From Paragorgia papillata (lineage: Eukaryota; Cnidaria; Anthozoa; Scleralcyonacea; Coralliidae): a DNA stretch of 64,000 bases. Numbering within the stretch: position 1 is the stretch's first letter; each line of letters starts with the position of its first letter. Shown here one piece after another: positions 42,451 to 50,339 of the stretch. The translations under genes and the position numbers were made by a program. Where the stretch lies: NCBI GenBank assembly GCA_035771165.1, contig JAWNZC010000001.1, forward strand, positions 2,846,001-2,910,000. The letters run 5' to 3'. The notes below the pieces were generated by a model, which ran no database searches, was not told where the DNA came from, and saw nothing but the letters and a program-made list of their open reading frames with translations.

Positions 42451-43908
42451 ATGAGTTATTACTATGGATATGATGACCCAGATTATTCTTATGGAGGAGG
42501 AGGTGGTGCTGACGGAGAACCAGGACCACAAGGTGACACAGGTGTAAAAGGTGACAAAGGTGACAGAGGTCTAACAGGAGCAACAGGACCACAAGGACCA
42601 ACAGGGGCAACAGGCACAAAGGGGGACAAGGGAGACAAAGGTGATGAAGGTTTGGAGGGGCAAAGAGGTTTGACAGGTGACAAAGGAAACAGTGGTGACA
42701 GGGGTGCAATAGGACCAACAGGACCAACAGGATCCCAAGGTTCAAAAGGTTTAACAGGATCTCAGGGTCCAAAAGGTTCAAAAGGGGATAGGGGTTTGAC
42801 AGGCATGGCTGGTACAGATGCTCATAAAAAGGGTGACAAAGGGGATAAGGGAGATGTTGGCAATACAGGACCAAAAGGAGACAAAGGCGATCGAGGTTTG
42901 CAAGGAACCAAAGGAGACAAAGGGGATACTGGCATTAGAGGACCACAAGGTACAAAGGGAGACAGAGGTACTTTTGGAACAGCAGGTGCAACAGGTCCAC
43001 AAGGTCAAAAAGGAGACAAAGGTGACCATGGAACAACAGGTGCAACGGGATCCAAAGGAGACAAGGGTGACAAGGGAGACAAAGGAATGGCAGGAACAGC
43101 CGCACAAAAAGGGGACAAAGGAGATCCTGGTGATGATGGTGCAAAAGGGAACAAGGGCAACACAGGGGCAACAGGACCCCAAGGCCCACAGGGTGCCCAA
43201 GGCCCACAAGGGAGTCAAGGTTCAACAGGATCCAAAGGCACCACAGGTTCCACAGGATCGCAAGGACCCCAAGGCCCACAAGGAACAAAAGGGGATAAGG
43301 GAGATCCAGGACCAAAAGGTGACCAAGGCGACCAGGGGGTTCGAGGATTACCAGGTGGCAAAGGATCAACTGGGTTGAGAGGTTTAAGAGGTTTGAGAGG
43401 AGTTACAGGGGTTACAGGACCTGCTGGAACTTTTTCGCAGTTGGTAAAATATAAAAAAGATAGTGGAAAAACAAACCACAAAGGAGGAGCATGGGATAAC
43501 ACAAACAACATTAGCACCCTACTTTCATTTACAGCAACCCATGATACTGGAAAATATTTGGTTTCATATTGGTTTACGCTACAACCTGATGGTCTCAAAA
43601 TTGATCAACAATCTAAGCAAACTGGTTGGTATGCTTCTTCCTATAGATCATATTTTGACCTAAAAACAAACCTTTACCATGGAAGTGTTACAGACAGATC
43701 AAACAAACTTTCGGGTTTGGAAACCATAACCATGGGAAAAACATACAACGAAACCCATTCCCACCATATTTTCTGTCAAGGTATTGCCACTATAAAAAAA
43801 GGAACCCAAATGGCTTTGCACTCATATTCTGGTTCTGTTGGTGATGACTATACCTTCCTGTTTTTCAATGTTTGGGATGTTGAAATCAACCTGCTTAGAA
43901 TTGGTTGA
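42451..43908 (+). CDS. Fibre-like protein 2: collagen-like shaft plus beta-rich head
   Basis: A 485-residue protein. It starts MSYYYGYDDPDYSYGGGGG, followed by about 300 residues of Gly-X-Y collagen repeats (GDKGDRGLTGATGPQG-type, rich in GDKGDK) and a C-terminal ~155-residue domain without Gly-X-Y. The domain is beta-rich, as in C1q/TNF-type trimeric heads that cap collagen stalks. Collagen-like fibres occur in many giant viruses and phages. It is placed between fibre 1 and the primase, 43 bp from the first and 15 bp from the second. Antisense and alternative frames through the repeat are artefacts of its composition. Confidence 0.75.
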   Translation: MSYYYGYDDPDYSYGGGGGADGEPGPQGDTGVKGDKGDRGLTGATGPQGPTGATGTKGDKGDKGDEGLEGQRGLTGDKGNSGDRGAIGPTGPTGSQGSKGLTGSQGPKGSKGDRGLTGMAGTDAHKKGDKGDKGDVGNTGPKGDKGDRGLQGTKGDKGDTGIRGPQGTKGDRGTFGTAGATGPQGQKGDKGDHGTTGATGSKGDKGDKGDKGMAGTAAQKGDKGDPGDDGAKGNKGNTGATGPQGPQGAQGPQGSQGSTGSKGTTGSTGSQGPQGPQGTKGDKGDPGPKGDQGDQGVRGLPGGKGSTGLRGLRGLRGVTGVTGPAGTFSQLVKYKKDSGKTNHKGGAWDNTNNISTLLSFTATHDTGKYLVSYWFTLQPDGLKIDQQSKQTGWYASSYRSYFDLKTNLYHGSVTDRSNKLSGLETITMGKTYNETHSHHIFCQGIATIKKGTQMALHSYSGSVGDDYTFLFFNVWDVEINLLRIG

Positions 43909-43923
43909 AGATATAATGAAAGA

Positions 43924-44982
43924 ATGTTCAAGTTTAAACAAAACACATTATCATCTCTGTTGTATGAAAGTTATAGCAAAGAAAACATTACACATATGGA
44001 TATTTTTAACAAACGATCATATTCTGTAAAAGATGAAGATGATTTTTTAAATAAATACACAAGGTCCTACACATTTTTGTCAAGATCCGGAAATTTTAAC
44101 AAATACCTTTTGGAAAGAACAACAGAAATTGGTCCTGTCATTGTTGACATTGATCTTAGTAAAAAACTTAAGGAACCAAAACCACTATATTCTGAAAAGA
44201 AAGTCCTGAAATTGGCAAAACTATTTCAAAAAATATTGAAAGAATTTCTTGTAAACCAAACAAACTTGGACTGTTTTGTGTTGGAAAAACCAGGTTATTT
44301 TAAAGATGATGGAAAAACTTATAAAAATGGTTTCCACCTTCATTTCCCACATGTTTGGTTAACACAAAGGGAAAGATTGTACATAAATAAACTTGTACAA
44401 GAAAAAACAACCATCCAACTTGACAATGCTGTCATTGCTGGGAACTGGTTTTTGTATGGTTCCAAAAAGAGTCCAACGTCAGACCCATACCTTTTAAGTT
44501 ACATTATTGAGGAAAAAAGGGACCATGTGGCGAACCAATATTCTGACCATGAGCTAATATTTTTACTATCCGTTAGAAAAAAGGAGTACACACATGTTAG
44601 CAAAATATCCCCCATTCCAGAAATTGAACAAAAGGTAAGAAATGCAACCATTATTAACTTTGATGACCATACCAAAAAGAGTGAGGAAGAGTTAGAAAAA
44701 TATATTAACCAGATACCAAAAGATATTGCCGAAGATTACACATCCTGGAGGTCTGTTGGTTTTGCACTGTACAACGAAACCCATGGGGATGAATATGGTA
44801 AAAATCTTTGGCATCTATTCTCCCAAAAATGTCCTGAAAAATATGACGAAAGTGAGTGCGACAAATTTTGGGAAAACCCTGTTGAGACAACTTTTTCATT
44901 AGGAACAATAATCCATTACGCAAGTTTAATTACAAATAAGAAAAAAGAAAAGCGAACAGTAACTTTAAAAAAATATTTATAA
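43924..44982 (+). CDS. Stand-alone AEP primase with PriCT-2 domain
   Basis: This 352-residue protein looks like the N-terminal half of D5-type viral primase-helicases without the helicase. AEP motif I is VIVDIDL (D75, D77), motif II is GFHLHFP (H138, H140) and motif III is the segment from D167 with NWFLYGSKK. A PriCT-2 domain follows from about W275 (SWRSVGFALYNE, LWHLFSQKC, then KFWEN). It would make primers or act as a repair primase-polymerase. Polintons are thought to prime DNA with a terminal protein, so a primase beside PolB is unusual. The frame ends in a normal stop with no helicase remnant after it. Confidence 0.8.
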   Translation: MFKFKQNTLSSLLYESYSKENITHMDIFNKRSYSVKDEDDFLNKYTRSYTFLSRSGNFNKYLLERTTEIGPVIVDIDLSKKLKEPKPLYSEKKVLKLAKLFQKILKEFLVNQTNLDCFVLEKPGYFKDDGKTYKNGFHLHFPHVWLTQRERLYINKLVQEKTTIQLDNAVIAGNWFLYGSKKSPTSDPYLLSYIIEEKRDHVANQYSDHELIFLLSVRKKEYTHVSKISPIPEIEQKVRNATIINFDDHTKKSEEELEKYINQIPKDIAEDYTSWRSVGFALYNETHGDEYGKNLWHLFSQKCPEKYDESECDKFWENPVETTFSLGTIIHYASLITNKKKEKRTVTLKKYL

Positions 44983-45025
44983 AAAAAATTGAAAAGGAAC
45001 AAACCATTTTTAAAACAAAATAAAA

Positions 45026-45304
45026 ATGGTAGCAACAATGGTAAAATATGAAACCACTGAAACCCCAGTTTTTACTCCCCATTTCAAATCTGTTCAATGG
45101 ACATCCCAAGGAAAATTTGCATGCAGATGTGGAAAAGTTTTTACAACACAAAACAAACTCATTAACCACACATTTTTTCCAAAACAAACAAGTGTTAATT
45201 TTTCATTAACTGTAACATCAATCATTCCAAATGGATATTGGTTGAAAGCAACTTCCAGACAAATTCCAGCTAGCTGTTTTGAACAAATTCTAACTAGTTG
45301 TTGA
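45026..45304 (+). CDS. Small protein with degenerate C2H2-like finger
   Basis: A 92-residue product. FACRCGKVFTTQNKLINH resembles the first part of a C2H2 finger (CGK.F.....L..H), but the Cys spacing is short (C-x-C) and the second His is missing or replaced. The rest is unrecognised. The start has an A-rich context (AAATAAAAATGG). It may be a regulator that has lost metal binding. Confidence 0.55.
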   Translation: MVATMVKYETTETPVFTPHFKSVQWTSQGKFACRCGKVFTTQNKLINHTFFPKQTSVNFSLTVTSIIPNGYWLKATSRQIPASCFEQILTSC

Positions 45305-45319
45305 AGAAATTTCAACTAG
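45294..45319 (+). terminator. Hairpin overlapping the stop of the 92-residue gene
   Basis: CTAGTTG pairs with CAACTAG across a 12-base loop; the stop codon is in the loop. Confidence 0.45.
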
Positions 45320-45351
45320 CTACCAAACAAATCCAACAAAATTCATAATAA

Positions 45352-45726
45352 ATGGAACAAGAACAAAAACCAGAACCGGAGCAAAAACCTGAACAAAAAC
45401 CAGAACAAACCATTACAAAAACTCCTCCTCCTGTCCGTGTTAAAAATCCCAAAAGGGTCGCACAAGGTAAAAAACTGGCTGCGATAAGTAAGGAGGCAAA
45501 ACTAAGAAAAAAAGCCAAAATTGAAAAGGAAAGAGCTGAAAATGATGTCACTGAATCTTTCCAAAGTCCAAACATTTCCACACTTTGTGCAATTCTTGGT
45601 ACAATAGCTGCTATAACTACCACTTACATTACTTACACCAAATGGAAGAAAGAGCCAGAAGAGAGTAATGAAAAAATTTCAAAGTCGAAAACAGTTTTTA
45701 AAGATCTTTCGAAATATGATCTTTAA
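45352..45726 (+). CDS. Basic single-span membrane protein, unrecognised
   Basis: A 124-residue protein. The N terminus is an EQKPEPEQKPEQKPEQ low-complexity repeat. A strongly basic segment follows (VKNPKRVAQGKKLAAISKEAKLRKKAKIEKE), then one membrane helix (about residues 76-93, STLCAILGTIAAITTTYI) and a charged tail. The basic part could bind DNA, linking genome and membrane. The ATAATAAATG start context is present. A virion role is inferred from the layout only. Confidence 0.6.
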   Translation: MEQEQKPEPEQKPEQKPEQTITKTPPPVRVKNPKRVAQGKKLAAISKEAKLRKKAKIEKERAENDVTESFQSPNISTLCAILGTIAAITTTYITYTKWKKEPEESNEKISKSKTVFKDLSKYDL

Positions 45727-45735
45727 ATTTTTAAA

Positions 45736-46026
45736 ATGAAATTCTTTCCACAATTGGAAAGAAATTCAATAAACATGATTGTCAACAGTTATGCGACAGA
45801 ATGTGTCTTTGGAAGTAAAAACTGGTTTAATATTGGAAAACTTATTTTTTTAATCTCAAAGGGAAGTTATGAGGGATACAAACTTTGGTTGTTGTATAGT
45901 AAATATGATACCAAAAATTATAATGAAAACCATTGTTATCATTTGTGGGCAGATTTTGATCTTTTGATGCCAGACGATTTTGAAGAAGATTTTGAAGATG
46001 AAGATGAATTTTTCAATAATTATTAA
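45736..46026 (+). CDS. Small PriCT-2-like protein
   Basis: A 96-residue protein. NWFNIGKLIFLIS (from W30), KLWLLYSKYDTKNYNENHC and HLWADF align with W.SVGFALYN, LWHLFSQKCPEKYDESEC and KFWEN in the primase encoded 0.8 kb upstream. It is therefore a free-standing PriCT-2-like module, with an acidic tail (DDFEEDFEDEDEF). It could be a primase accessory subunit or a decoy of a host or viral primase. I know no precedent in Polintons. The start is A-rich, and a hairpin follows the stop. Confidence 0.6.
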   Translation: MKFFPQLERNSINMIVNSYATECVFGSKNWFNIGKLIFLISKGSYEGYKLWLLYSKYDTKNYNENHCYHLWADFDLLMPDDFEEDFEDEDEFFNNY

Positions 46027-46038
46027 ATTTTTTGAAAC

Positions 46039-46060
46039 TTATAACAAAATAATGTTATAA
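46039..46060 (+). terminator. Hairpin after the PriCT-2-like gene
   Basis: TTATAAC, eight-base loop, GTTATAA, then TTTTTT. The same stem recurs at 48,852 and 49,618. It separates the replication and fibre block from the capsid block. Confidence 0.6.
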
Positions 46061-46129
46061 TTTTTTAAAAGATTTGCCAAGTTTTTACCAATATTTTTAC
46101 CAAAGATTTTTACCAATATATTATAATAA

Positions 46130-47341
46130 ATGAATACAGAGAGAGAAGTTGAATTAGAACCCGGTTATAACCGGTTACACAGAAGTTCAATAACTGGGGA
46201 ACGAGCTCGAAATGTAATTACTTTCAATCCCAATTCTGCCAATGAGGGAGAAGTAATTTACATCCACATCCCAAAACTCAAACCAGGGACAACATTAGTT
46301 CCTGACAAAATGTTCCTCCTGTTCGACTTTAAGAACAAAAACACAAAGTCGTGGTTTAATAACAATCTTGCGAAACAACTTCAAGAACGTTTGGAAGTTA
46401 GATTTGCGGGAGAAAAAGTCTATGATAACACAGGAGAGAGTCTTTTGGGAACTTACAAAGATCTTTGGATGGACAAACATGAGAGAGCCAACATGATTGA
46501 AGATGGTATTGCAACAGAAAACCAGCGAAAACTTATTTCGAAATCTGATGATGCCTCTTCTGACACATATGCGGCTGTATATGGAACAAAACAGAGGATC
46601 AAGTTGGACAAAATTTTAAAGGATCATGGTCTTTATGCACCCCACAGTATGGCGAATGATTTACAATATATCATCACTCTACCAAAAGCTACTTCTATCA
46701 TGAAGGCTCAAAGTAGTCAATCTGTGGCTGGCTATTCTTTGGAAAATATTGAGTTGGAGTATGAAACCATTACCAACTTTTCATTGGTCCAGGAGATTGA
46801 ATCTTCTTACCAAGCCGGTCGAGCACTGTCCTTCGAACATGTAACTTTAATGAAAACCACACCATGGGCTGCAGCTTCAACATTAATTAACGAGACCATC
46901 AATCTGCCAAGAAAAAGCATGAAGGCGGTTGTAATGTTGTTTACAAAAGCAACAAGAAGTGGATCTGAAGAATTTGTGTACCCAAACATTGAAAGGGTCA
47001 AAATTACTATTGAAGGAGTCCCGAACAGCATTTACTCTCAAGGCATCCCAAAACGAAGATTGTTTGAAGAGGCTGAGCGACTTTTTAGACATACCAATTA
47101 TCCAACAATCCAAGCTGACGAATTCTTTACAGAAAACCAGTTTGCACTTGTTGTGGATCTTCGGTCAATTAATGACAATGCTGTGTATGGAGATGGTACC
47201 AAACTTTTGACCACACAATCTGGGATTATGTTGGAAATTAAGAAAAAGGCAACAGCAACAGATCTCAGGTGCCATGTTTTCATTCTCTCGGATGGCCTGT
47301 TGAAAGTCCAAGGAGGTGCATTCCAGAGTGTCAATTATTGA
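46130..47341 (+). CDS. Major capsid protein, double jelly roll
   Basis: A 403-residue protein with the features of Polinton/adintovirus hexon-like capsid proteins. They include an N-terminal VIYIHIPKLKPGTTLVPDKMFLLFDF strand pair, a YSLENIELEYETI segment mid-protein, and a C-terminal FALVVDLRSINDN...TQSGIMLEI...CHVFILSDGLLKV region. Trimers of this fold build icosahedral capsids of PRD1-adenovirus type. The TATAATAAATG start and a long AT-rich leader with TTACCAA repeats (46,083-46,125) suggest strong late expression. The ATPase follows after 16 bp. Confidence 0.88.
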   Translation: MNTEREVELEPGYNRLHRSSITGERARNVITFNPNSANEGEVIYIHIPKLKPGTTLVPDKMFLLFDFKNKNTKSWFNNNLAKQLQERLEVRFAGEKVYDNTGESLLGTYKDLWMDKHERANMIEDGIATENQRKLISKSDDASSDTYAAVYGTKQRIKLDKILKDHGLYAPHSMANDLQYIITLPKATSIMKAQSSQSVAGYSLENIELEYETITNFSLVQEIESSYQAGRALSFEHVTLMKTTPWAAASTLINETINLPRKSMKAVVMLFTKATRSGSEEFVYPNIERVKITIEGVPNSIYSQGIPKRRLFEEAERLFRHTNYPTIQADEFFTENQFALVVDLRSINDNAVYGDGTKLLTTQSGIMLEIKKKATATDLRCHVFILSDGLLKVQGGAFQSVNY

Positions 47342-47357
47342 GAATCCCCAGAAATAA

Positions 47358-47987
47358 ATGGAAAACGAAGACCCAAAACCATTTAATATGATTATTGTTG
47401 GAATGACGAGTTGTGGAAAGACTCATTATTTGTTGAAAAATTTAGAAGAAAATTACAAAAAAAAATTTGAAAACATTGTTTTAATATGTCCAACTTTTGT
47501 ATGGAACAAAACATATTTGGAATGGGAACATTTACATGATCCAAGATTTTTTGTCATCCCTTGCGACCAAGATGAGTCTGAAGATTTTTTAAAATATGTT
47601 GTTGATTATTGTAAAGGAACCCCAAGTCTAATTATTTTGGATGACTGCGCTTCTGGACAGAGTGTAAAAAACAGAACCAGTGAGTTGGTAAAACTTGGTT
47701 TTGGTGCAAGGCATATGAATATTAGTACAATAGTTGTTACCCAGCAACTGACAAGTATTGCAAAACCATACCGAGAAAATATTTCAAAACTGGTTACATT
47801 TTACAATCCAAATAGAAAAGATATGCAAGTTATTTTAGATGATTATTTAGACATTCCAAAAGAAGAAGAGAAAAAAATAAAAGAAACATTGAAATCCAAA
47901 AAATATTCAAAATTGGAGATCAACCTAATCCATCCCTATGACCACAAAATAGTTGAACCATTTGGGAAAAACTTAATAAATTTTTGA
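47358..47987 (+). CDS. A32/FtsK-HerA-type genome-packaging ATPase
   Basis: A 209-residue ATPase. Walker A is GMTSCGKT at residues 15-22. Walker B is SLIILDDCA, with D95/D96, followed by GFGARHMNISTIVVTQQ, the sensor-type segment typical of poxvirus A32-like packaging enzymes. It would pump DNA into the preformed capsid at a vertex. The length fits the family. It is tightly packed between the major and minor capsid genes (16-bp gaps), so the three probably form one expression unit. Confidence 0.9.
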   Translation: MENEDPKPFNMIIVGMTSCGKTHYLLKNLEENYKKKFENIVLICPTFVWNKTYLEWEHLHDPRFFVIPCDQDESEDFLKYVVDYCKGTPSLIILDDCASGQSVKNRTSELVKLGFGARHMNISTIVVTQQLTSIAKPYRENISKLVTFYNPNRKDMQVILDDYLDIPKEEEKKIKETLKSKKYSKLEINLIHPYDHKIVEPFGKNLINF

Positions 47988-48003
47988 AGACCAAGAACAA
48001 TAA

Positions 48004-48651
48004 ATGAGGAACCTAAGAATTTTGTTGAAAAACGGAGAAACAACAATTAAATTTGAAGATCCTTTGATCATTGAAGATACAAAACTAATGGTTAAAGATG
48101 CAACAGTTTTTTGGAATTACAATAATTTAACAAGTCCAACTTACGTCATGCATGGGACAAAAAAAATTAGTTTCGACAATGGCTATTGGACTGTTGGTAT
48201 GATTATGAGGGTTTTAAAGGAAAACGAAATAAAGTCAGAATTACTTCCTTACAGTTGTAAAATCAGACTATACCCAACACAAAATCTTTCGTTGCTGAAA
48301 CTTGGTCCTTTGCTAGGATATCCAGAAACAACAGTAATTAGGGGAGGAGCAAACCTTGTCAGTCCAAAAACAGTCAACATAAATCTTGGAATGAAATTTG
48401 TCTGTATATCTTGCGAGATGATTGATGGAACTAGGACATCATTTTCAGGAAAACGGGATAGAACAGCTGCAGTTCTTCCAATTACAACAAGACAATTATT
48501 GAAGGGATCAGTTGAAAAATTTGCGAACATTAATTCTGAGGCTATGTTGGACAATGGTGTTTACAATGAACTTAAATTTAAAGTTGACCACAATGTTGGC
48601 GACATTCTTCTTGAAATTTTTTTATGTCCACAGAATTATGAGACTCCATAA
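48004..48651 (+). CDS. Minor capsid (penton) protein, single jelly roll
   Basis: A 215-residue beta-rich protein in the position of the Polinton penton gene. It has MHGTKKISFDNGYWTVGMI near residues 49-67 (a Gly-Tyr/Trp motif seen in this family) and ends in a beta strand, ILLEIFLCP. It should form pentamers at the vertices and carry the fibres. The assignment rests on length, gene order and motif; fold prediction would confirm it. Confidence 0.75.
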   Translation: MRNLRILLKNGETTIKFEDPLIIEDTKLMVKDATVFWNYNNLTSPTYVMHGTKKISFDNGYWTVGMIMRVLKENEIKSELLPYSCKIRLYPTQNLSLLKLGPLLGYPETTVIRGGANLVSPKTVNINLGMKFVCISCEMIDGTRTSFSGKRDRTAAVLPITTRQLLKGSVEKFANINSEAMLDNGVYNELKFKVDHNVGDILLEIFLCPQNYETP

Positions 48652-48659
48652 TAAAAAAG

Positions 48660-48836
48660 ATGATTGACCAAAATCTAGAAACCATTAAAGGGGTGTTAAA
48701 AGACATGAAAAATTTGAAAACAGATTTAAAAAAAGAAAATAACCAAAATTTAACAAACTTAAAGGTGGCTGTAAATGATTTGATATTAGCTTTAAAGAAT
48801 TATGTAAAAGTAATTGAAATTTTGAAAATCTTCTAA
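48660..48836 (+). CDS. 58-residue coiled-coil protein
   Basis: A short frame starting 8 bp after the penton stop, MIDQNLETIKGVLKDMKNL and onward. It is a single amphipathic helix with regular Leu/Ile/Val spacing, low in Gly and Pro. It sits inside the capsid unit and ends just before a hairpin. It is probably a small virion or scaffold component; the function is unknown. Confidence 0.55.
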   Translation: MIDQNLETIKGVLKDMKNLKTDLKKENNQNLTNLKVAVNDLILALKNYVKVIEILKIF

Positions 48837-48851
48837 AACTTTTTTGAAAAC

Positions 48852-48872
48852 TTATAACAAAAAATGTTATAA
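48852..48872 (+). terminator. Hairpin at the end of the capsid block
   Basis: TTATAAC, seven-base loop, GTTATAA, then ATTTTTT. The same stem as at 46,039. Confidence 0.6.
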
Positions 48873-48895
48873 ATTTTTTGCTACTATATTAATAA

Positions 48896-49126
48896 ATGAA
48901 TAAGAACGAGGTTTTAAATGATTTGTATGAAGCAGCTTTGATAACAGTTGCAGCTGTTGGAGTAAGTATGGTTGTTAAAAAGTTAACAGGCCAATCCTTA
49001 GCAGCCCCAGCAAGTTTTAAAGAAACAGCCAAACTTGGGGTTGCAGTTGCTGGGGGATTATTTACTGTAAAAATGGCACAGGACAAGGGATACATCCCAA
49101 AAAATGTGGATCCAAAGAAATTATGA
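48896..49126 (+). CDS. Small membrane-type Polinton protein
   Basis: A 76-residue protein with two hydrophobic helices (about residues 14-27 and 46-58, ALITVAAVGVSMVV and LGVAVAGGLFTV) and a C-terminal KGYIPKNVDPKKL. Comparable short hydrophobic proteins are common in Polintons and are thought to be virion components. The TTAATAAATG start motif is present. Confidence 0.7.
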   Translation: MNKNEVLNDLYEAALITVAAVGVSMVVKKLTGQSLAAPASFKETAKLGVAVAGGLFTVKMAQDKGYIPKNVDPKKL

Positions 49127-49190
49127 AAACTTTTAAAATGATTTAAATTTGAACTGCAAAAAAAAAGCCAAACTTCTCTTTCCTAAATAA

Positions 49191-49592
49191 ATGGCATCAA
49201 TGATAGCAGGAGGATTGTTCAATGCGGTTGCCTTTGCTGGTGCTGGTTATTTGTTCCAGTCATTTAACAAACATGGTTATGCTGATGAGGCAAAAAGGCA
49301 TAATTTGGCAACAGAAAAACTTCAAAAAGACAAAGAAAAGTTTTTTGAGAATGAAATTAAAAGAAAGGACAAAGTCAGGGAACTACAAGACGAAATCCGG
49401 AATGCAAACTACAACATGCAAGACACTTCAAAAGCCTTTCAACAACTTCATGAAATTTTGCAAGAAGAAAAACCAGTTGAACCAAAACTTGAAGATTATT
49501 ACCAACCAAACGATGAAATGGAAAAATATATGACCATTACTGTAACACTTTTAGGGGCTGGTGCTGGTTGGTTGTTGGCAGTTGTTGTTTGA
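49191..49592 (+). CDS. Polinton protein with terminal hydrophobic segments and central coiled coil
   Basis: A 133-residue protein. It has an N-terminal Gly/Ala-rich hydrophobic helix (MIAGGLFNAVAFAGAGYLF), then YADEAKRHNLATEKLQKDKEKFF starting a long coiled coil (to about residue 85), a short EDYYQPNDEME segment, and a C-terminal hydrophobic helix (TITVTLLGAGAGWLLAVVV). The EKLQK coiled coil between two membrane segments is typical of a conserved Polinton minor virion protein. The CTAAATAAATGG start motif is present. Confidence 0.72.
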   Translation: MASMIAGGLFNAVAFAGAGYLFQSFNKHGYADEAKRHNLATEKLQKDKEKFFENEIKRKDKVRELQDEIRNANYNMQDTSKAFQQLHEILQEEKPVEPKLEDYYQPNDEMEKYMTITVTLLGAGAGWLLAVVV

Positions 49593-49617
49593 GGTTTTAA
49601 AAATATTTAGTAAAAAT

Positions 49618-49638
49618 TTATAACATTTTTTGTTATAT
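49618..49638. terminator. Hairpin between convergent genes
   Basis: TATAAC, seven-base loop, GTTATA with A/T runs on both sides. It lies between the plus-strand stop at 49,592 and the minus-strand stop at 49,665 and could serve both. Confidence 0.6.
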
Positions 49639-49664
49639 ATTTTCAAAGTCTTTCCCAAGTTTTT

Positions 49665-50327
49665 TTAAAGTTTCTTTCCTTCTTCAATAATTTTTGTGTA
49701 CTCTTTGCACTTTCTGATACCACTCATTTCCTCTATTTTCAAAACATTTTCGACACTGAGAGCATTTCCAAAAACTTTGAATCCTACTTGGTATGGTATG
49801 TAAGCATTGTTTTTTGGAGAATAGTTTAAAATGTACCTAATCTCATCAAATGTTCTTAATTCTGCTGCAGTTGGTTTTTTTATTTTTTTTAAAAGATCAT
49901 CTCTTTGACAAATTCCAATAATGATGAACATAATGTATTTTATGCTAAAATTTCTATCTGAAACCAAACCAAAACCTTTAAGAAGTTCTTTTGTTTTAAA
50001 AAAAAATTTCATAATTTCATACCCAACAATCCCCTCTTCCTTTGGAAACAGTTTCCAAAACATTTTGGCATAATTTTTAAGGAGGAGTGGTGTGTTTGGT
50101 ACTCTGTGGTTATAGCCATGTAACTTTAATAACTCCAACCCACATTTTCCACAAATTATGAATCCTTCAATTTCTTCAGTTTTTTCTTTACAACAACTAC
50201 TTTTGTTTTTGTATGTTTCGAGATCTAAAAGACTTTTGTTGAAATCTTTTTGTTGTTCTTCTTCGGGGGTTTCAATGATTGGAAAGTTTGAAATATTAAA
50301 ATTTCTGAATTTTGGGAAGCTAAACAT
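49665..50327 (-). CDS. Zinc-ribbon protein, possibly TFIIB-like transcription factor
   Basis: A 220-residue protein. SSCCKEKTEEIEGFIICGKCGLEL (about residues 44-67) resembles a TFIIB-type zinc ribbon, whose second half is G..VC..CG.VL. The first Cys pair is adjacent rather than spaced by two, so the site is not canonical. The helical C-terminal two thirds might match the cyclin-like or VLTF-type part of viral transcription factors, but I cannot show this. A viral factor would suit the recurring ATAAATG motif. It is one of a minus-strand pair with the 400-residue gene, 12 bp apart. Confidence 0.5.
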   Translation of the reverse strand: MFSFPKFRNFNISNFPIIETPEEEQQKDFNKSLLDLETYKNKSSCCKEKTEEIEGFIICGKCGLELLKLHGYNHRVPNTPLLLKNYAKMFWKLFPKEEGIVGYEIMKFFFKTKELLKGFGLVSDRNFSIKYIMFIIIGICQRDDLLKKIKKPTAAELRTFDEIRYILNYSPKNNAYIPYQVGFKVFGNALSVENVLKIEEMSGIRKCKEYTKIIEEGKKL

Positions 50328-50339
50328 TTCTTTCTTTAA

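Noticed and set aside
42332..43598. Long antisense and alternative-frame open frames over the collagen-like gene
   Set aside because: They arise from the GGNCCN-type codon periodicity of Gly-X-Y repeats; only the sense frame has domain logic and the start motif.
44982..45026. Frameshifted helicase domain after the primase
   Set aside because: The following 44 bp are A-rich leader and the next gene is unrelated; no Walker A or B motif follows.
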